Source: Flammulina velutipes
Taxonomy: Eukaryota; Basidiomycota; Agaricomycetes; Agaricales; Physalacriaceae
NCBI GenBank assembly: GCA_011800155.1
Contig: CM022369.1
Coordinates: 1,736,001 to 1,800,000, forward strand
DNA length: 64,000 bases
Reading direction: 5' to 3'
Below are positions 43,084 through 55,313 of the stretch, piece after piece (position 1 is the first letter of the stretch; the number at the start of each line of letters is the position of its first letter). Made by a program: the position numbers and the translations under genes. Under the pieces are notes generated by a model. That model saw nothing but the letters and a program-made list of their open reading frames with translations, had not been told where the DNA came from and searched no databases.

Positions 43084-46000
43084 ATGAGCTCAGACGATTT
43101 GTTTGAGGACGACGGATATGACGACGCGTTCTTCGAAGAGCTCGACCGCGTACAGTCCACCAAGAACACTGCGCCAAAGGCTCCTTCACCCGTTCTTACA
43201 GATGATGATTCCTTCGACATGACATTTGAATTCGACGAAACAGATTTAGCTATGGTCGATAATCAAATCCAACAGCAAACCCTAAAGCGCAAGGCTGGCC
43301 CTTCTACATCACGGCAAACGACACTCTACGGCGACATCTTGCCAACCAATGCCTCTACCTCGACAGACAAGGCCAAGCCGCGGAATCCCTTCGGACAACA
43401 AGCGCCAAAGACAAAACAATGGGACCACACGCAATTTTCAAAGACAGGCGTCAGGAAATCGAAAGGAAAGGGGCGCGCATCCTTCAAAGCTGACGAGGAA
43501 GACGAAGACGAAGAGGAGGTGGAATTCGAGCAGTTTCCAGCTCCATTTGTCTCACGTGCGTGACTCTGCTCATACTGTTCCAACTTGTATCTCATGCATA
43601 GCAGTTGGGTATGTCGCACTATCTCGTTCTTAACTACACCCCCTAATCACGTCTCGCATTTGTCTCCTCAGTCCTGTAAGCCTCAGTCAGTTTCACCATC
43701 GAATAGCTCTCATCATTCGTCTAAGCCGCCACCGATGACGTTGTCTCCCGATCTGCTGGAAGCCAAGCATTGGATTTACCCGCTCAACCAAGAAAAACGA
43801 GATTATCAGTACAATATCGTTCAACGCTGTCTTTTTGACAACACTATCGTGGCACTTCCCACCGGCCTGGGGAAAACATTTATATCGGGCGTAGTAATGT
43901 TGAACTGTGGGTTTATCATTGACCTATGTCGCAGTCTATTCACATCCATCTTTGTAGATTACCGGTGGTTTCCTGAAGGCAAGGTGGTCTTCGTGGCACC
44001 CACCAAACCACTCGTCGCGCAGCAAATCGAAGCGTGTCATAAAACCTGTGGAATACCTGGAAGCGACGCGATTGAATTGACCGGTCAGAACCCTAAACCG
44101 ATGAGAGCGCGAGCGGTCCGTGTTCTCGCCGATTATCTGACCGAAACTCTCATGACTCTTCTAGTGGAGAGAGAAACGCGTGTTTTACATGACTCCTCAA
44201 ACATTCATAAACGATCTCATGTCGGAGAATTGTGATGTCCGAAGTATCATCCTTGTTGTGTTCGGTATGCCAGTTTTTCTCTTCGATGAGAAGTTATGAA
44301 TCTGACTGTTGTTTGGAGATGAGGCGCATAGAGCGACAGGCGACTACGCTTATAACCAAGTTGTGCGATGGATGATGGCCAAGAATCCACATTTTCGAAT
44401 TCTCGCACTCACCGCGACTCCCGGGAGCAACCCAGAGGCGGTTCAAAATCTGATAGACGGCTTGCATATAAGCCGCATTGAAATCCGCGACGAGAACAGT
44501 TTAGATCTAAAGGCCTACATACATGAGAAGGTTATTCTGAGACCAACATTCAATTTAGACGTCGCTCACCCACACAAACATTTAGAAAGTTGAGCAACAC
44601 ATTATCAAGATGACGGATGAAATAGTAACTGTGAGAGATTTGCTCGTCAAGTTAATGGAGGTAAGTGACGCCTTGTAATTTGCTGAACTCAATAATTGAT
44701 TATGTTTACAGGGATACATGAAGCCTGTGCTTGCGGCCGGTATCCTACGAGGAGGGAATCTGGCTAATATGCATCCGTACGCTTTTCAAGGCCGAATGCA
44801 AGGGTTGCCTACCCATCAACGCAAGTACCTCTCTAATCTCTCAATGTTGTCTTCGCTCGCACGATCAATGGGTTACCTCGTAAGTTTTCTGAAGAATCGT
44901 GGTAAATAGTCGGTCCTGACGCATTTTCAAGATTGAAGGTACCATGAACATGTGCCATAAATCGTTGGTCAACTTGGCTTCAGAAGAAGATGGTCCGCAG
45001 GCTTCCAAAGGAAAGAAGGGTGTCAAGCTCAGAGTAGATTTGGCATTCCAAGCTGTTATGAAGCAGTTGGAGTTCCACAACGCTCGGGGTTTTCCAACGC
45101 ATCCCAAGATGGAACGTCTGACGGGACTCATTCTGCAGCATCTGACAGCTAAATTACCTGACGATCCAGATGCGACACCAGAATCGACCAAGATCATGGT
45201 TTTTGCAACCCATCGTGATTGCGTAGAGGAGATTGTAGCCTCTCTCAACGAGGAGCGGCCTATTGTCCGTGCAAGTAGATTCATTGGTCAAGGCACGGAT
45301 AAACATGGGAGGAAAGGTTTGGCGCAGCGCGAACAACTAGAGGTGGGCAACTAAATTTTGTGAGTTTCCTGTCTATTAACACCCGAGCAGGTCATCAAGA
45401 GATTCAAAGAGGACGAGTTCAACGTACTAGTCGCAACATCTATTGGAGAGGAAGGGCTCGATATTGGCGAGGTTGACTTGATCGTTTGTTACGACGCCCA
45501 GAAGACACCCATTCGCATGGTTAGTAGAAACACACTGCCAGATTTCAGAGTGACTGAAGAACCTATTAGCTTCAACGCTTAGGAAGAACGGGGCGGAAGA
45601 GAGCAGGCATTGTCCACGTCTTACTGTCCGAAAATCGCGAGGAGCTCAACATGGACAAGGCAAAGGACACGTACAAGCATGTTCAAAACACCATTCGCGA
45701 CGGGAGGTCCCTCGAGCTCTACGCTGATGTCGAAAGGCTACTCCCAGATCACATTGAGCCCAAACCACTTTTGAAGCCCATGGATATCCAGGAATATGTC
45801 CGAGAGGATGGCAGGAAGAAGTCGATGACTAGCTCGACGCAAGCGCAGAAGAAACGGAAACGAGATACCGACGTCAACCGTAACATTCCTCCTGGCGCAA
45901 GCACTGGTTTCATAGCCGTTCGCGATTTGCTTACCAAGCCCAAGAAGAAAACGAAGAGGGCACTTACTCCCGAACTTGATTTGGAGCATGGGAACGACGA

Positions 46001-47463
46001 CGACGAAGTTGATAGAGAGCTGGAATTGGGTCTGGATGCACTGTCGCGACGCGCACAATCTGATGTCGCACATTCTAAAGCAAAAAGAAAGCCAAATGCT
46101 AAAGGCAAGGAAAGGGAGAAAGGCAAGAGTGTCGTTCGCAAAGCAAAGACAATTGCAACATCCGAACCTAGGAAGACCAAGAAGCGCAGACTGCAAGAAC
46201 CGTCGTTCAGCCAGCAGGACATGGACGACGATTCAGATGATCTGGACATCGAGCGGGGCCTATCTTCCATGCGACCTGTGTCTTCGAACCATGTTTCTTC
46301 CGCATCGCGAAAGCTCTTAGCTTCGCCGTCCCACGATTCTACGATGGATTCTGATCACTCACATCACCCAGAGGGATCATCTTTCCGCCATTCCAGCCGT
46401 GCCTCACTATGTCATCAGCGAAGGCTTTCTCTTTCCCCCTCCCAAGGTTCTCCGGTGGGCCATTTCGTCGATCTCACTGACTCCGACCAAGAAGACGAAG
46501 ATGTTGATGCGCCTATGGTACCTGGTTAGTACAAGTTCGTCATCCAATGGCCAGAGTCTAATTAGCGCTGTCACAGTTGCAAGTAGTCCCAGACGTGGAA
46601 TATCATTTTCTCCTCGTGCTGATTTGGACTCAGGCAATGACATGGGTTGGTTATTGGAGAATGATGATGATGAGCCCGCTCTTGCCATCGTCAGCTCTTC
46701 TCCAGCGGCTTCGCTAGGCAGTGTCCGTCGCCCAACGGCATCACCCACGAAAACTAAGTCACGGTTCACAAGTGAAGAGGAAGGCAAGCTTGTGGAGAGG
46801 TCTATTCTAGATATCTCTGATGACAGCGACATGGACGTCGGTGAATCCTCCGTCCAAGTTATCAGCACTTCCGACTCCCCCAGGAAGCAAGCGTCGATAT
46901 CTTCACCATCATTCCCTTTTACACAACCTGTTCGACATGCTGGCATAAGGAGGAAGAGGGTACTACTTGATCTCTCCTCAGATGCCGCGGAAGCTTCTTC
47001 GCGTCCACCGTCTCCTCAAGTAGCTCGCCGTGCGCGCGAAGGCCATCGACCAAAGCGTCACAAACACAACTCGAAACGGACAATAAACGTTGTCTGGGAT
47101 GATGCAGCGATACATTCCGGAGACGAAACCAGCGAAGGAAGTTCTGGGGAGGAAAATTCGGAACACGAATCTGACCGAGAATTTCTCAAGGAGTTACCTC
47201 CTAGTGACAACGCATCCCCGTCATATGCCCAGACCCAGATATATAGGAACAGCTTATTAACCCAGGCTCCCGCTGGTGTAAGCGTTCCAAAGTTCGCGAA
47301 GCCGCCTAAACGACGGGGAGCCTTCGTGGGTAGCATCTCAAGTAGGATCAGGGCTCCGGTATTGCTGTCCAGCTCTCCTCGAAAGGGCGATGAGGGAGAC
47401 GAATACGAGTTTGATAGCTTCTTGGTTGATGACGAAGCGGCTATTGTTTATGACTCTGAATAG
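43084..47463 (+). CDS. MPH1: FANCM/Mph1-type 3'-5' DNA helicase
   Basis: Fork-remodelling and D-loop-dissociating helicase of the XPF/FANCM superfamily 2 branch. Acidic N-terminus ([20 protein letters not shown]), then the Q-like start [19 protein letters not shown]. Motif I is [12 protein letters not shown]; Ia [13 protein letters not shown]; Ib [29 protein letters not shown], split by an intron inside the box; [13 protein letters not shown]. The Mph1 insert follows. Motif IV is [50 protein letters not shown]. The C-terminal 600 residues are disordered, Ser/Asp/Glu/Lys-rich with many SSP and DSD motifs and no nuclease domain, as in fungal Mph1. About 11 introns; the splice at 43560-43670 is uncertain. 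Confidence 0.92.
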
Positions 47464-47798
47464 TGTAGAGATTCACGCAATTGAATTTTTACTGTACTTC
47501 GCACAAATGGCTCAGTGGCGGTGCAATCAGGGTACATCAAAGTCCAAATCAAGTAGAGTGATCAGCCAATCGCAAAACTCCGAGCCGCTGAAAACGCTCA
47601 GTGGCCAGGTCGGCAGACTGCGGCATATATAAAGGGACTGCGGTTTTCTGCTCATTGTTTCTTCCCTCCTTTTCACCTACACTGATGTCTGCGCCTCCTT
47701 CCTCCCCTCCTCCTTTCCTTCGATTTTATTCCTACTCTATGACCTATTAGCGTGTTTGTTATTCGAAGGTTCGTACTCTCAACTACGCGTAGCCTGAT
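47464..47798 (+). promoter_or_regulatory. Strong promoter: CCAAT box, TATA box, pyrimidine-rich leader, upstream ORF
   Basis: CCAAT at 47566-47570 and TATATAAA at 47626-47633 are followed by a strongly pyrimidine-rich leader (47640-47740). An upstream ATG at 47685 opens a 21-codon frame (MSAPPSSPPPFLRFYSYS...) that stops at 47750. Confidence 0.7.
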
Positions 47799-48289
47799 AT
47801 GAGGCGCTCAGTCCTCCCGACACCTTTTTTCTTTGGTATGACTTTCCACATCCTTTTCGTCGCCTAGTATTCACCCCCACAGCCTGTGGACTTTTTCTCG
47901 TTATGACTGCGCCATTGGTGGTGCCATATTCCAGTCCTTTCTATGTGCGCCACACTGCGCTTGGGTCACCTCTCTTGCCACCGACTCGCCACCGTCGTTC
48001 ATCATCTCCTCGACGACACCCCCTGTTAGCTCTCGTCATCACTCTTATGCAACTGGGCCTAGGCGCCGTCCCATGTCGCATGATCGCTGCTTCCAACACT
48101 ATTCTCTATGGCAATATGGGGCAAGGATTCCCGAGTCATCGAGGAACGATCTTTGACTCGGGAACCTGTCATGATGACTCGGGAATCCTGCTCTATTGGA
48201 ACGTTCTATTGAGTATCCTCCATTCTGCTGTACTTGACTGTTTTGCCGACGACGCCTCTCGTCAAAATGCCTGGCGCATCGATATGTAG
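47799..48289 (+). CDS. Orphan small protein or non-coding transcript with hairpin
   Basis: The ATG at 47799 (MRRSVLPTPFFF) joins across a 45-nt intron to ACGLFLVMTAPLVVPYSSPF, giving about 148 residues with a signal-anchor-like start and a hydrophobic stretch LLALVITLMQLGLGAVPC. I do not recognise the product. Composition is CT-rich, and the frame contains a 17-bp perfect inverted repeat (48124-48189), so the transcript could equally be a structured non-coding RNA. The clear TATA/CCAAT promoter argues that something is transcribed. Confidence 0.4.
48124..48189. repeat. 17-bp perfect inverted repeat (stem-loop)
   Basis: AGGATTCCCGAGTCATC at 48124-48140 is the exact reverse complement of GATGACTCGGGAATCCT at 48173-48189, loop 32 nt. 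A third partial copy, GACTCGGGAA, lies in the loop at 48155-48164 and could pair with the left arm as an alternative. Confidence 0.9.
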
Positions 48290-48417
48290 CGTGTAGATAT
48301 ATATAACAATTTCATGACAGTGAACTTGAATCAATGAACTTCGAGGAAATAAGACACTAGAAGTAAACAAGCTAACAAGGTTGTACAGTACATGTACTTA
48401 CGTAATCCGATCTTCTT

Positions 48418-49070
48418 ATGCTCTCACCAAGATTTGTGCGTCTAGGTCGACAGTGTCTTGTAAGGACGTCGGTCGTCCTCCGTACTCACCACGAACTACG
48501 CGTGAACCCGTATCGCGCGTCTCTATCGCGAATTTATGCGACACCACCGCCTCAGACTAGGGAAAATAAGCAAGTGTTGTTCAAATGTTCGGCACGCCAG
48601 CTCATACTTGTTTCCTTAGTCAAGTCTCCGTGCAACAGTATCACCAGATAGCGGACGATGTAATGGACCGTCTAGTCGAACAACTAGAGCAAATGATCGA
48701 GGACTCTGGGGTTCCTGAATACGAAGTAGATTATTCCGTATGTCAAATTGCTACGCCACGGTTCACTCACTCACTCACCTTTGGCAAGGCTGGAGTACTG
48801 ACTCTTAAGCTCGATAATTATGGGACATACGTTATCAACAAACAACCCCCGAACAAGCAGATATGGATGTCTTCTCCGTTCAGGTAAGCACCAACATATT
48901 CTGTTCTCAAGGTCGAAGTAACATACATGGGCAGCGGACCATTTCGATATGATTACGACTCTAAAGACGGCTCTTGGCGTTACTTGCGGGATGGACACTC
49001 CCTTATCGAGCTTCTCAATCGCGAGTTGGCGCAAGCCTTCCGTGAGCCTGTGAAACTGTCATTGGAATAG
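48418..49070 (+). CDS. YFH1: Mitochondrial frataxin
   Basis: Activates the cysteine desulfurase complex in Fe-S cluster assembly. A long Arg-rich presequence (MLSPRFVRLGRQCLVRTSVV, LRTHHELRVNPYRASLSRI) precedes the frataxin fold: QVSVQQYHQIADDVMDRLVE with QLEQMIEDSGVPEYEVDYS (acidic helix 1 ridge), AGVLTLKLDNYGTYVINKQP, PNKQIWMSSPFSGPFRYDYD, GSWRYLRDGHSLIELLNREL, ending EPVKLSLE. The Asn-Lys-Gln-x-x-x-x-Gln-Ile-Trp-x-Ser-Ser block is the family signature. The first intron (48570) begins GCAAGT, a clean GC-AG intron. Three introns. Confidence 0.95.
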
Positions 49071-49254
49071 GTTCAGTTTAGTAAGCCCTCGGGAGTATCT
49101 AAGAACATGGGATAGACCAGTGTGATGTGCTAAGGTATAATGGAAAAGTGCAAAGGTAGTGGTACAACCGTCGAGACGCGATTCTATGGCATGGACGAGA
49201 ACCTGAGAGCCATGAGGGGCAGGAAGAGATAAGGAGCTCGGGCGAAACGGACCT

Positions 49255-49853
49255 TTATTGTAATAAATTGTCTGCACTAAGCGTTCGTCGCCTTGAAAGG
49301 AAGGCAGAACGCAGAAGTCTGTGGCGCAATTACAAATAAGCACTGATTGCAAGACAAAAGGAAGATTGTCGAACTTGTTTGTGTCTTCGTATCGTTCTTT
49401 CACCCTCTGACTTTCTTCTCTGATGTCACTGTCTTGCTCCTCCCTCTGCTCATCGTTCGGACCGGAGGAAGAGTAATCTCCTGGATCATCGCGTGGTAAA
49501 GGACGTGGGATTACTCTCGAAGGAGGCGCATGGCACGATGAAGTGTCAAGGATTGCGGGGGGATACGCATTGGAGAATATCATGCGATGGCGATTGAGCG
49601 CATGTAATTCGTACAGCTTGCTGTTTGTCGACCGATATTCTGAAGGGGATGGTACAGGGCGCGTCCGTGGCCAAAATTCGCCGCGCAGAGCGTCAGGATC
49701 CTCATTCTCTTCGTCAAGATTATCTTGATGTATGTCTCCACGCCCCTTGCTATCGAGAATATGTGGTAGGATACGCGGCCTCTTTGAATGGGGGATATCG
49801 TCTGGAATAAAGGGTATAAGGGGCGGCGATGGGGCTCTCTGTCGCTTCAGCAT
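49255..49853 (-). CDS. Conserved basidiomycete protein of unknown function
   Basis: Two exons. The product starts MLKRQRAPSPPLIPFIPDDI and PHSKRPRILPHILDSKGRGD (basic, nuclear-type), has an acidic middle (DNLDEENEDPDALRGEF), a helix region STNSKLYELHALNRHRMIFS, a Pro-rich part and a charged helix REESQRVKERYEDTNK. That helix continues across a 58-nt intron to LLRSAFLSRRRTLSADNLLQ-stop. Without the intron the frame would run to 49059 and overlap frataxin, but the spliced end (YED-N-LL-FLSRRR) matches what I remember of related hypothetical proteins. No known domain. Confidence 0.7.
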
Positions 49854-50028
49854 GGTGAATTATTCGTGAGCAGTGGCAGATTTCGTGACAGCAAGTCGAC
49901 GTGGATGAGAAGGCAAGAAGACAAGGTCGTAGCCGAGAGCCTTTATAGGTGTTACGTAACACTCAGTGGACTTGATTCGACGAGACTTGAGCCAAACAAC
50001 CGAACGCGCCTCTCATTGTTTCGCCAAC

Positions 50029-52343
50029 ATGGACGCAGATATAATGGCCGCTATGGGCATCACAGGTTTTGGAAAGGCCTCTGCAAGGAAACAGCTGGAT
50101 CCGTCTCGTTTTGAAAAAAGCAAACGAACCGACGCTCAGGTATGTTCTTTGTCTCGTCCACAAGATTTCTATGCTCATCTAAAGCAGGCCGCAGTACCCC
50201 CTGTTGCTGGGCCAAGTAAGGACACGACTGAAACTTCATCCAGCGTAAATCCTATACTTGCACCTGCGAAAACGACTGCAGACAGCAACCTTGAAGAACC
50301 AGAGTACAATCCCTCAGATTTTGAAGACGATGATGGTCCTTCTCCTGCGGAAGACTTTCCTATAACCCATGAAATTGTACTCAAGGACCACACCAAGGTT
50401 GTTTCTGCATTAACCTTGGATCCTTCAGGTGCCCGTATTGCATCAGGCTCCCACGACTACGACTGCAAGTTATGGGATTTTGGTGGCATGGATTCTCGAT
50501 GTAAGCCCTTCAAGAGCTGGGAGGCGGCGGGCAGCTACTATGTATGTATCCAAATCACCACAGTCTTCTGTCTTTCTTACCCTCCGATAGATTCACGACA
50601 TCAAGTATTCGAATGACGGTCAACGATTCCTTGTAATGCCTGGCACGCTACAGCCCAAGCTATACGATCGGGATGGCGAAGAATTGTGCGCATTTTCTTA
50701 CTAACAAAGAACTGGATAGTCTCACCTGACTTTAGGGCAACTTTCATTAAAGGTGATCCATACATTCGAGACATGAAGCATACAGCGTACGTGATCACAC
50801 CTTCGGCGCCGTATCCTTCTAATACATGTCACAGTGGTCATGTCGGCGAGCTATCTGCTTGTGCGTGGCACCCCAAAGAAGCCAATACCTTTATAACTTC
50901 GTCCGCGGACTCGACTATTCGGTAATTCGGTTTCCTTCATACTACCACGCTATGTCTGAACCGCTTTAGGATATGGGACGTCGAAGATAAGAGGAAGCAA
51001 AAAACTGTCATTTCTGTTAAATCTAAGGAACGTGGAGCACGCACAAAAGTGAATACTTGTGCTTATTCTCCCGACGGAAAATTGATTGGTGGAGGTAATG
51101 CATGCCTCTTGATTCATGTTTCACTTTCGTCTAATCATCTCGTCTTAGCTTGTCTCGATGGCGCGGTTCACATGTGGCAAACGAGCTCGAATTTTGTCCG
51201 ACCGAACCTGACTGTCGAGGGTGCTCATACGAAGGGAACAGAGACCGGCTCAATTGTATTCAGCGTTGATGGGAGAACAGTCCTGACACGAGGGGGGGAT
51301 GATACTGTGAAATGTGTGTTAGCTCGCGCTCTACGCTCTGATATCTTTACTCACATGGGCGACCTCTAGTATGGGATCTTCGAGCGTTCAAGAAACCACT
51401 TGCTGTCAGGAGCAATATCGTCACATTGTATCCTGGTACAAACGCCATATTTAGCCCAGATGGGAAATATGTGGTTACAGGGGACGGTGGAACGGTCAAA
51501 GGAACCAAAGGTAGACTGCTGTTTATGGAGAAGGACACCTTGGACGTTGTCAAGGCAGTTGAATGCGATGCTACGCCGGTGAAGGTGTACTGGCATTCAA
51601 AGATCAACCAGGTGGGTCTTTCGATAACTCCAGACATTCTTCTATTGACGCGACATACGTACGCAGATTTTGACTGGACTGTCGAATGGCCAAATCAATG
51701 TCCTATATTCTCCTTCAACGTCAACCAACGGAGCCAAGCTGCTGATGAATAAAGGCCCTCCGAGGAAAGTCACCGTGGAAGACATGTCGGATGCGTTGGC
51801 GGCACCAACGATTGTGACGCCTGGCGCGGGCGAAATGGGGGATGGACTTGTGAAAACGAACAAGAGGAAACACGAAAAGGACAGGATGGACCCCAGGAAG
51901 AGTCGGCGGCCAGAGCTGCCTGTCACTGGTCCTGGACGCGGAGGTCGTGTGGGAGCAAGTGCTACGCAGCACGTCGTGCAGAACCTTGTCCGCGACAATA
52001 CTCGCGACCAAGATGTGAGTGCCGAAATTCCTTTAGAACTCCGCTTCACACGGCGCCGCGGTGCCTTTGCTTGCTGTCTTTTACACTCATTGGACTTTGT
52101 TGTGGGCGTGTTACTGACCTTTGTTGCTCCTTTTCAGCCTCGAGAAGCGCTCTTGCGGTACGCCAATACGGATGGCAATCCTCAATGGACGGCCGGTACG
52201 TGTCACGTGTGTCTGTTTATCAAACATCGGTGCTTACGTGGTTATGATGTCCGACAGCTTGGCAAATTAACCAACCCAAACCAGTGTTTGCAGAGGCGGA
52301 ACAGGACTCTGAAGATGAGGAAGAAAAGTGGTCGAAGAAGTAA
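50029..52343 (+). CDS. WD40 protein WDR70 (gastrulation-defective family)
   Basis: Nuclear WD40 protein of the WDR70 family, which in fission yeast and human supports H2B ubiquitination at DNA breaks. The N-terminus MDADIMAAMGITGFGKASAR is the family start. An acidic stretch DFEDDDGPSPAEDFPITHEI leads into the repeats: HTKVVSALTLDPSGARIASG, SHDYDCKLWDFGGMD, IHDIKYSNDGQRFLVMPG, PYIRDMKHTAGHVGELSACA, TFITSSADSTIRIWDVEDKR, VNTCAYSPDGKLIGGACLDG, TVLTRGGDDTVKLWDLRAFK, NAIFSPDGKYVVTGDGGTVK. A basic tail (NKRKHEKDRMDPRKSRRPE) and EDEEEKWSKK close the protein. About ten short introns. Confidence 0.92.
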
Positions 52344-52529
52344 AAGAGCTGTCAGCTATTGCAAGCACAAAGGATAAGGAGGGACTGACGGAGGGGAGCT
52401 GCAAAGTGGCCCCTGCGCGGGAGATCTGAACCTTAATTTCGCCAGCCTATAAAGACCTAGCCACCGACCAATTTCCCCTAACTTGCATTATCTTCCCTTT
52501 CCCAACTGTCACGCTGTGACATTCACGCC

Positions 52530-55102
52530 ATGAGTCTCACACTCGACCCCGTTTCCGACTCGCTCACCACGAACGGCAACGATGACAAGCCCGCCGACGC
52601 TGCCACACCCGTTGCCGCCGCCCCGCCCAACGACGAGCACGTCGATGAAATACTTAAGCATGAAGACGACGCGTCGCGCCAAAGTTTGGCTCCCGAGGAA
52701 GAAGAGACCAACAACGATCTCCAAATGGAAGACGCGTCGGTTGTTCCCCAAGTAGACAGTGTTCAAGATCCATGTACGTAGCAGTCGCGTTGATTAAACA
52801 TTGTTGCTCATCACCGTGCCCCCGCTAGCTGGTATACCAGTAGATTCCCCTAATACACCCCCGCCTACTGGGGAGCTTTTGCCGGACGTAGAGATGGCTG
52901 AGCAGAGTCTGCCCTCTGTTCATACGAACGGAATCAACGGCACCAATGGCGACGATGTCCAGATGTCTGAACCTGAAGCCCATTCGCCTCCTGTCACGCC
53001 AGCCGTCGCGCTCACTACTCCCGAAGCCTCAACATCATACTTATCTCCTAAAGCTGAAGCCGACGACGAAGGGCCACCAGCAAAGAGACCACGCGTGCAT
53101 TCAGATGCTGATAGAGCTTCTCTGGCCAACGTGCGTGCTCGTCCTCTCGCTACAGATATGCTACTAACGCTTTTCACAGTCTGCAACACCTCCACCAGCC
53201 TCAGCCGACACCCAAACGACGCAGATGCCGCCTCCAACACCATCGAGCTCATCACATGCCCTCACGAACAGCCAGTATCGTTTTATGTCCAACTGCATCA
53301 AGAGCCTCAAGAAGCAGAAAGATGCAGCACCGTTCTTACGACCTGTCGACCCTGTCGCTCTCAACGTCCCTCACTACCCTACTATAATCACCCATCCCAT
53401 GGATTTGGGCACTATAGACAGGAAAGTTGCGTTATCCAACCCATCTAAACCAGATAACAACCCTTCAAATCCTCACTACGCCGACATGGATGAATTCGTC
53501 AGCGACGTACACCTCGTATTCTCCAATTGCTACAAATTTAATGGCCCAGAACATGCGATCTCTTCCATGGCCAAGCGCGTAGAAGAGGTCTTTGACCGAC
53601 AAATCAAGAATATGCCCACAGCAACAGAGGTGAGCCTGCCTTGATCTCCCTTCATAACGATTGCATTTCTCAACCGTACAAAGCCACCAGTTATCAAAAA
53701 GCCGACACCCCCACTTCCGCCGCCACCAGCCCACCCCAAGAAAGCTTCTCAGAATACGGCCGTTCGTCGCGCATCTCAGTCAGGGAAAGCAGAGCCAGCC
53801 GTAGCAGCCCGTCCAAAGCGAGAGATACACCCACTTCCCCCCAAAGAGCCATACGTCGAATCCAAGAAACGGAAGACCAAACAGGTCGATGCTCTCACCG
53901 CGAAGCAGCTGCAGTACTGTGGAAAGATTATAACGGAAATTTTCAAGAAGCAGCACTACGAAATAGCGAGCCCCTTCTACCATCCTGTTGGTGAGTGAAG
54001 ACCTTTTTCGCCTCGCCCAAGATACCTACATCTTCTTCAGACTGGGTCAAATTGGATATTCCTTCCTACCCCAAACTCATCAAGAAACCCATGGACTTAT
54101 CAACGATAAAGAGGAAGCTGGAAACGGGAGAATATGCGAACGCTCAGCGCTTTGCCGACGATTTCAAACTGATGATTCGGAACTGCTTCACTTTCAATCC
54201 TACGGGGACACCTGTGTCCAATGCGGGGATGGAACTTCAGCGTTTATTCGACAATAAATGGAAACTGCTGCCAGAGGCGCGGGAACGAAGCGACGACGAT
54301 GACGATGACGAAGAGGGTAGCGAGGATGACCATAACCGTATGTCAATTCCGGTGCTTGATCACAGGCTAAGACTCATCTCCGCTGCAGGTGCTATTCAGG
54401 AGCTCGAGAGCCAGATGAAAGCCATGAGCGAGAATCTGGCAGCTTTGAAGACCGCGAAAGCAGCGAAGGAGAAGAGGAAGAGGATGGAGAAGATTGCCAA
54501 GCAGCAGGCCGCGCAACAACAAGCATCCTCTTCAAGACCTCCGAAAGCGCCTAAACCTGCGAAGAAGGCTAGCGGCTCCAAGTCGAAGAAAGCTGCCGCT
54601 ACCGAGGACGATGGTGCTCTATCTTTTTCACAAAAGAAAGACTTGAGCGAGGCGATACAGCAGTTGGATGGGGTGAAGCTCGAGAAAGTGATCAAGATAA
54701 TTCACGAAGGCTTCCCCGAGATCAGAGACGTATGTGATGCCTGCTTCTCATTCGACCTCTTTCTAATCATTTCCATAGAGCACAGAGGAAATCGAAATCG
54801 AAATTGACCGTCTTCCAGCGCCAGTGCTGACGAAGCTATACAACTTCGTTATACGGCCCCAGCGTCCGGTCCCTGGGAAGCGCAGTAGACATGGCAAGGG
54901 CACTGGCACTGGTGGTCTGAAACGCAAGAGCATGGACGAAGATGTGGAAGCGGAGAAGATTCGGCAGCTCGAACAGCGTATGCAGCTTTTCGATCACACG
55001 CTGAACGGCGGCGCGCTTCCGCCAGCAGGCGCTGCGAATGCTGCAGGTAGCGACTCTGATTCTAGCTCAGGATCGGACAGCTCTGCGAGTGATTCCGAGT
55101 AG
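52530..55102 (+). CDS. BDF1: BET-family double bromodomain protein Bdf1
   Basis: Reads acetylated H4 and links to TFIID and SWR1. Acidic N-terminus, then bromodomain 1 (YRFMSNCIKSLKKQKDAAPF, LRPVDPVALNVPHYPTIITH, PMDLGTIDRKV, FVSDVHLVFSNCYKFNGPEH), a Pro/Lys-rich linker, bromodomain 2 (LQYCGKIITEIFKKQHYEIA, SPFYHPVDWVKLDIPSYPKL, KKPMDLSTIKRKLETGEYAN, DDFKLMIRNCFTFNPTGTPV) with the acetyl-lysine Asn in each (N of NCYKFN and of NCFTFN). A coiled coil with a KR-rich run follows, then the ET domain (LSFSQKKDLSEAIQQLDGVK, KVIKIIHEGFPEIRDSTEEI, EIEIDRLPAPVLTKLYNFV) and a Ser-rich acidic end. All three modules are intact. Confidence 0.95.
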
Positions 55103-55313
55103 TTGCCGGATCGCTTTGGTGGCACGCATGTTTTGACTTTTTGGTGGTTCTGAAACCGCTCCCATTCGTTCACCTTTACCCTTAACCATTATTGTCTTGC
55201 TTCTCTGTGTATCTTCGTGTTTTTCTGACTGAGCTGCATGCATGTTACTTGTAGTAGGTTACTTGAGAATTTTCCAAAATATAGTGTACAATGATCCCTA
55301 CTTAGTTACTGGG

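Noticed and set aside
43602..43608. Possible 7-nt microexon in MPH1
   Set aside because: A model with CAGTTGG as an exon works, but the following segment is also open in the same frame, so the microexon is not required.
45738..46270. Overlapping minus-strand open frames
   Set aside because: Shadow of the Lys/Glu/Ser-rich tail of MPH1.
27420..49070. Two sulfurtransferases and frataxin as a sulfur/Fe-S cluster
   Set aside because: They are spread over 21 kb among unrelated genes with separate promoters; no shared regulatory element is visible.
49059..49254. C-terminal extension of the unknown minus-strand protein overlapping frataxin
   Set aside because: A 58-nt intron with good borders gives an earlier, family-like C-terminus; the overlap arises only if the intron is ignored.
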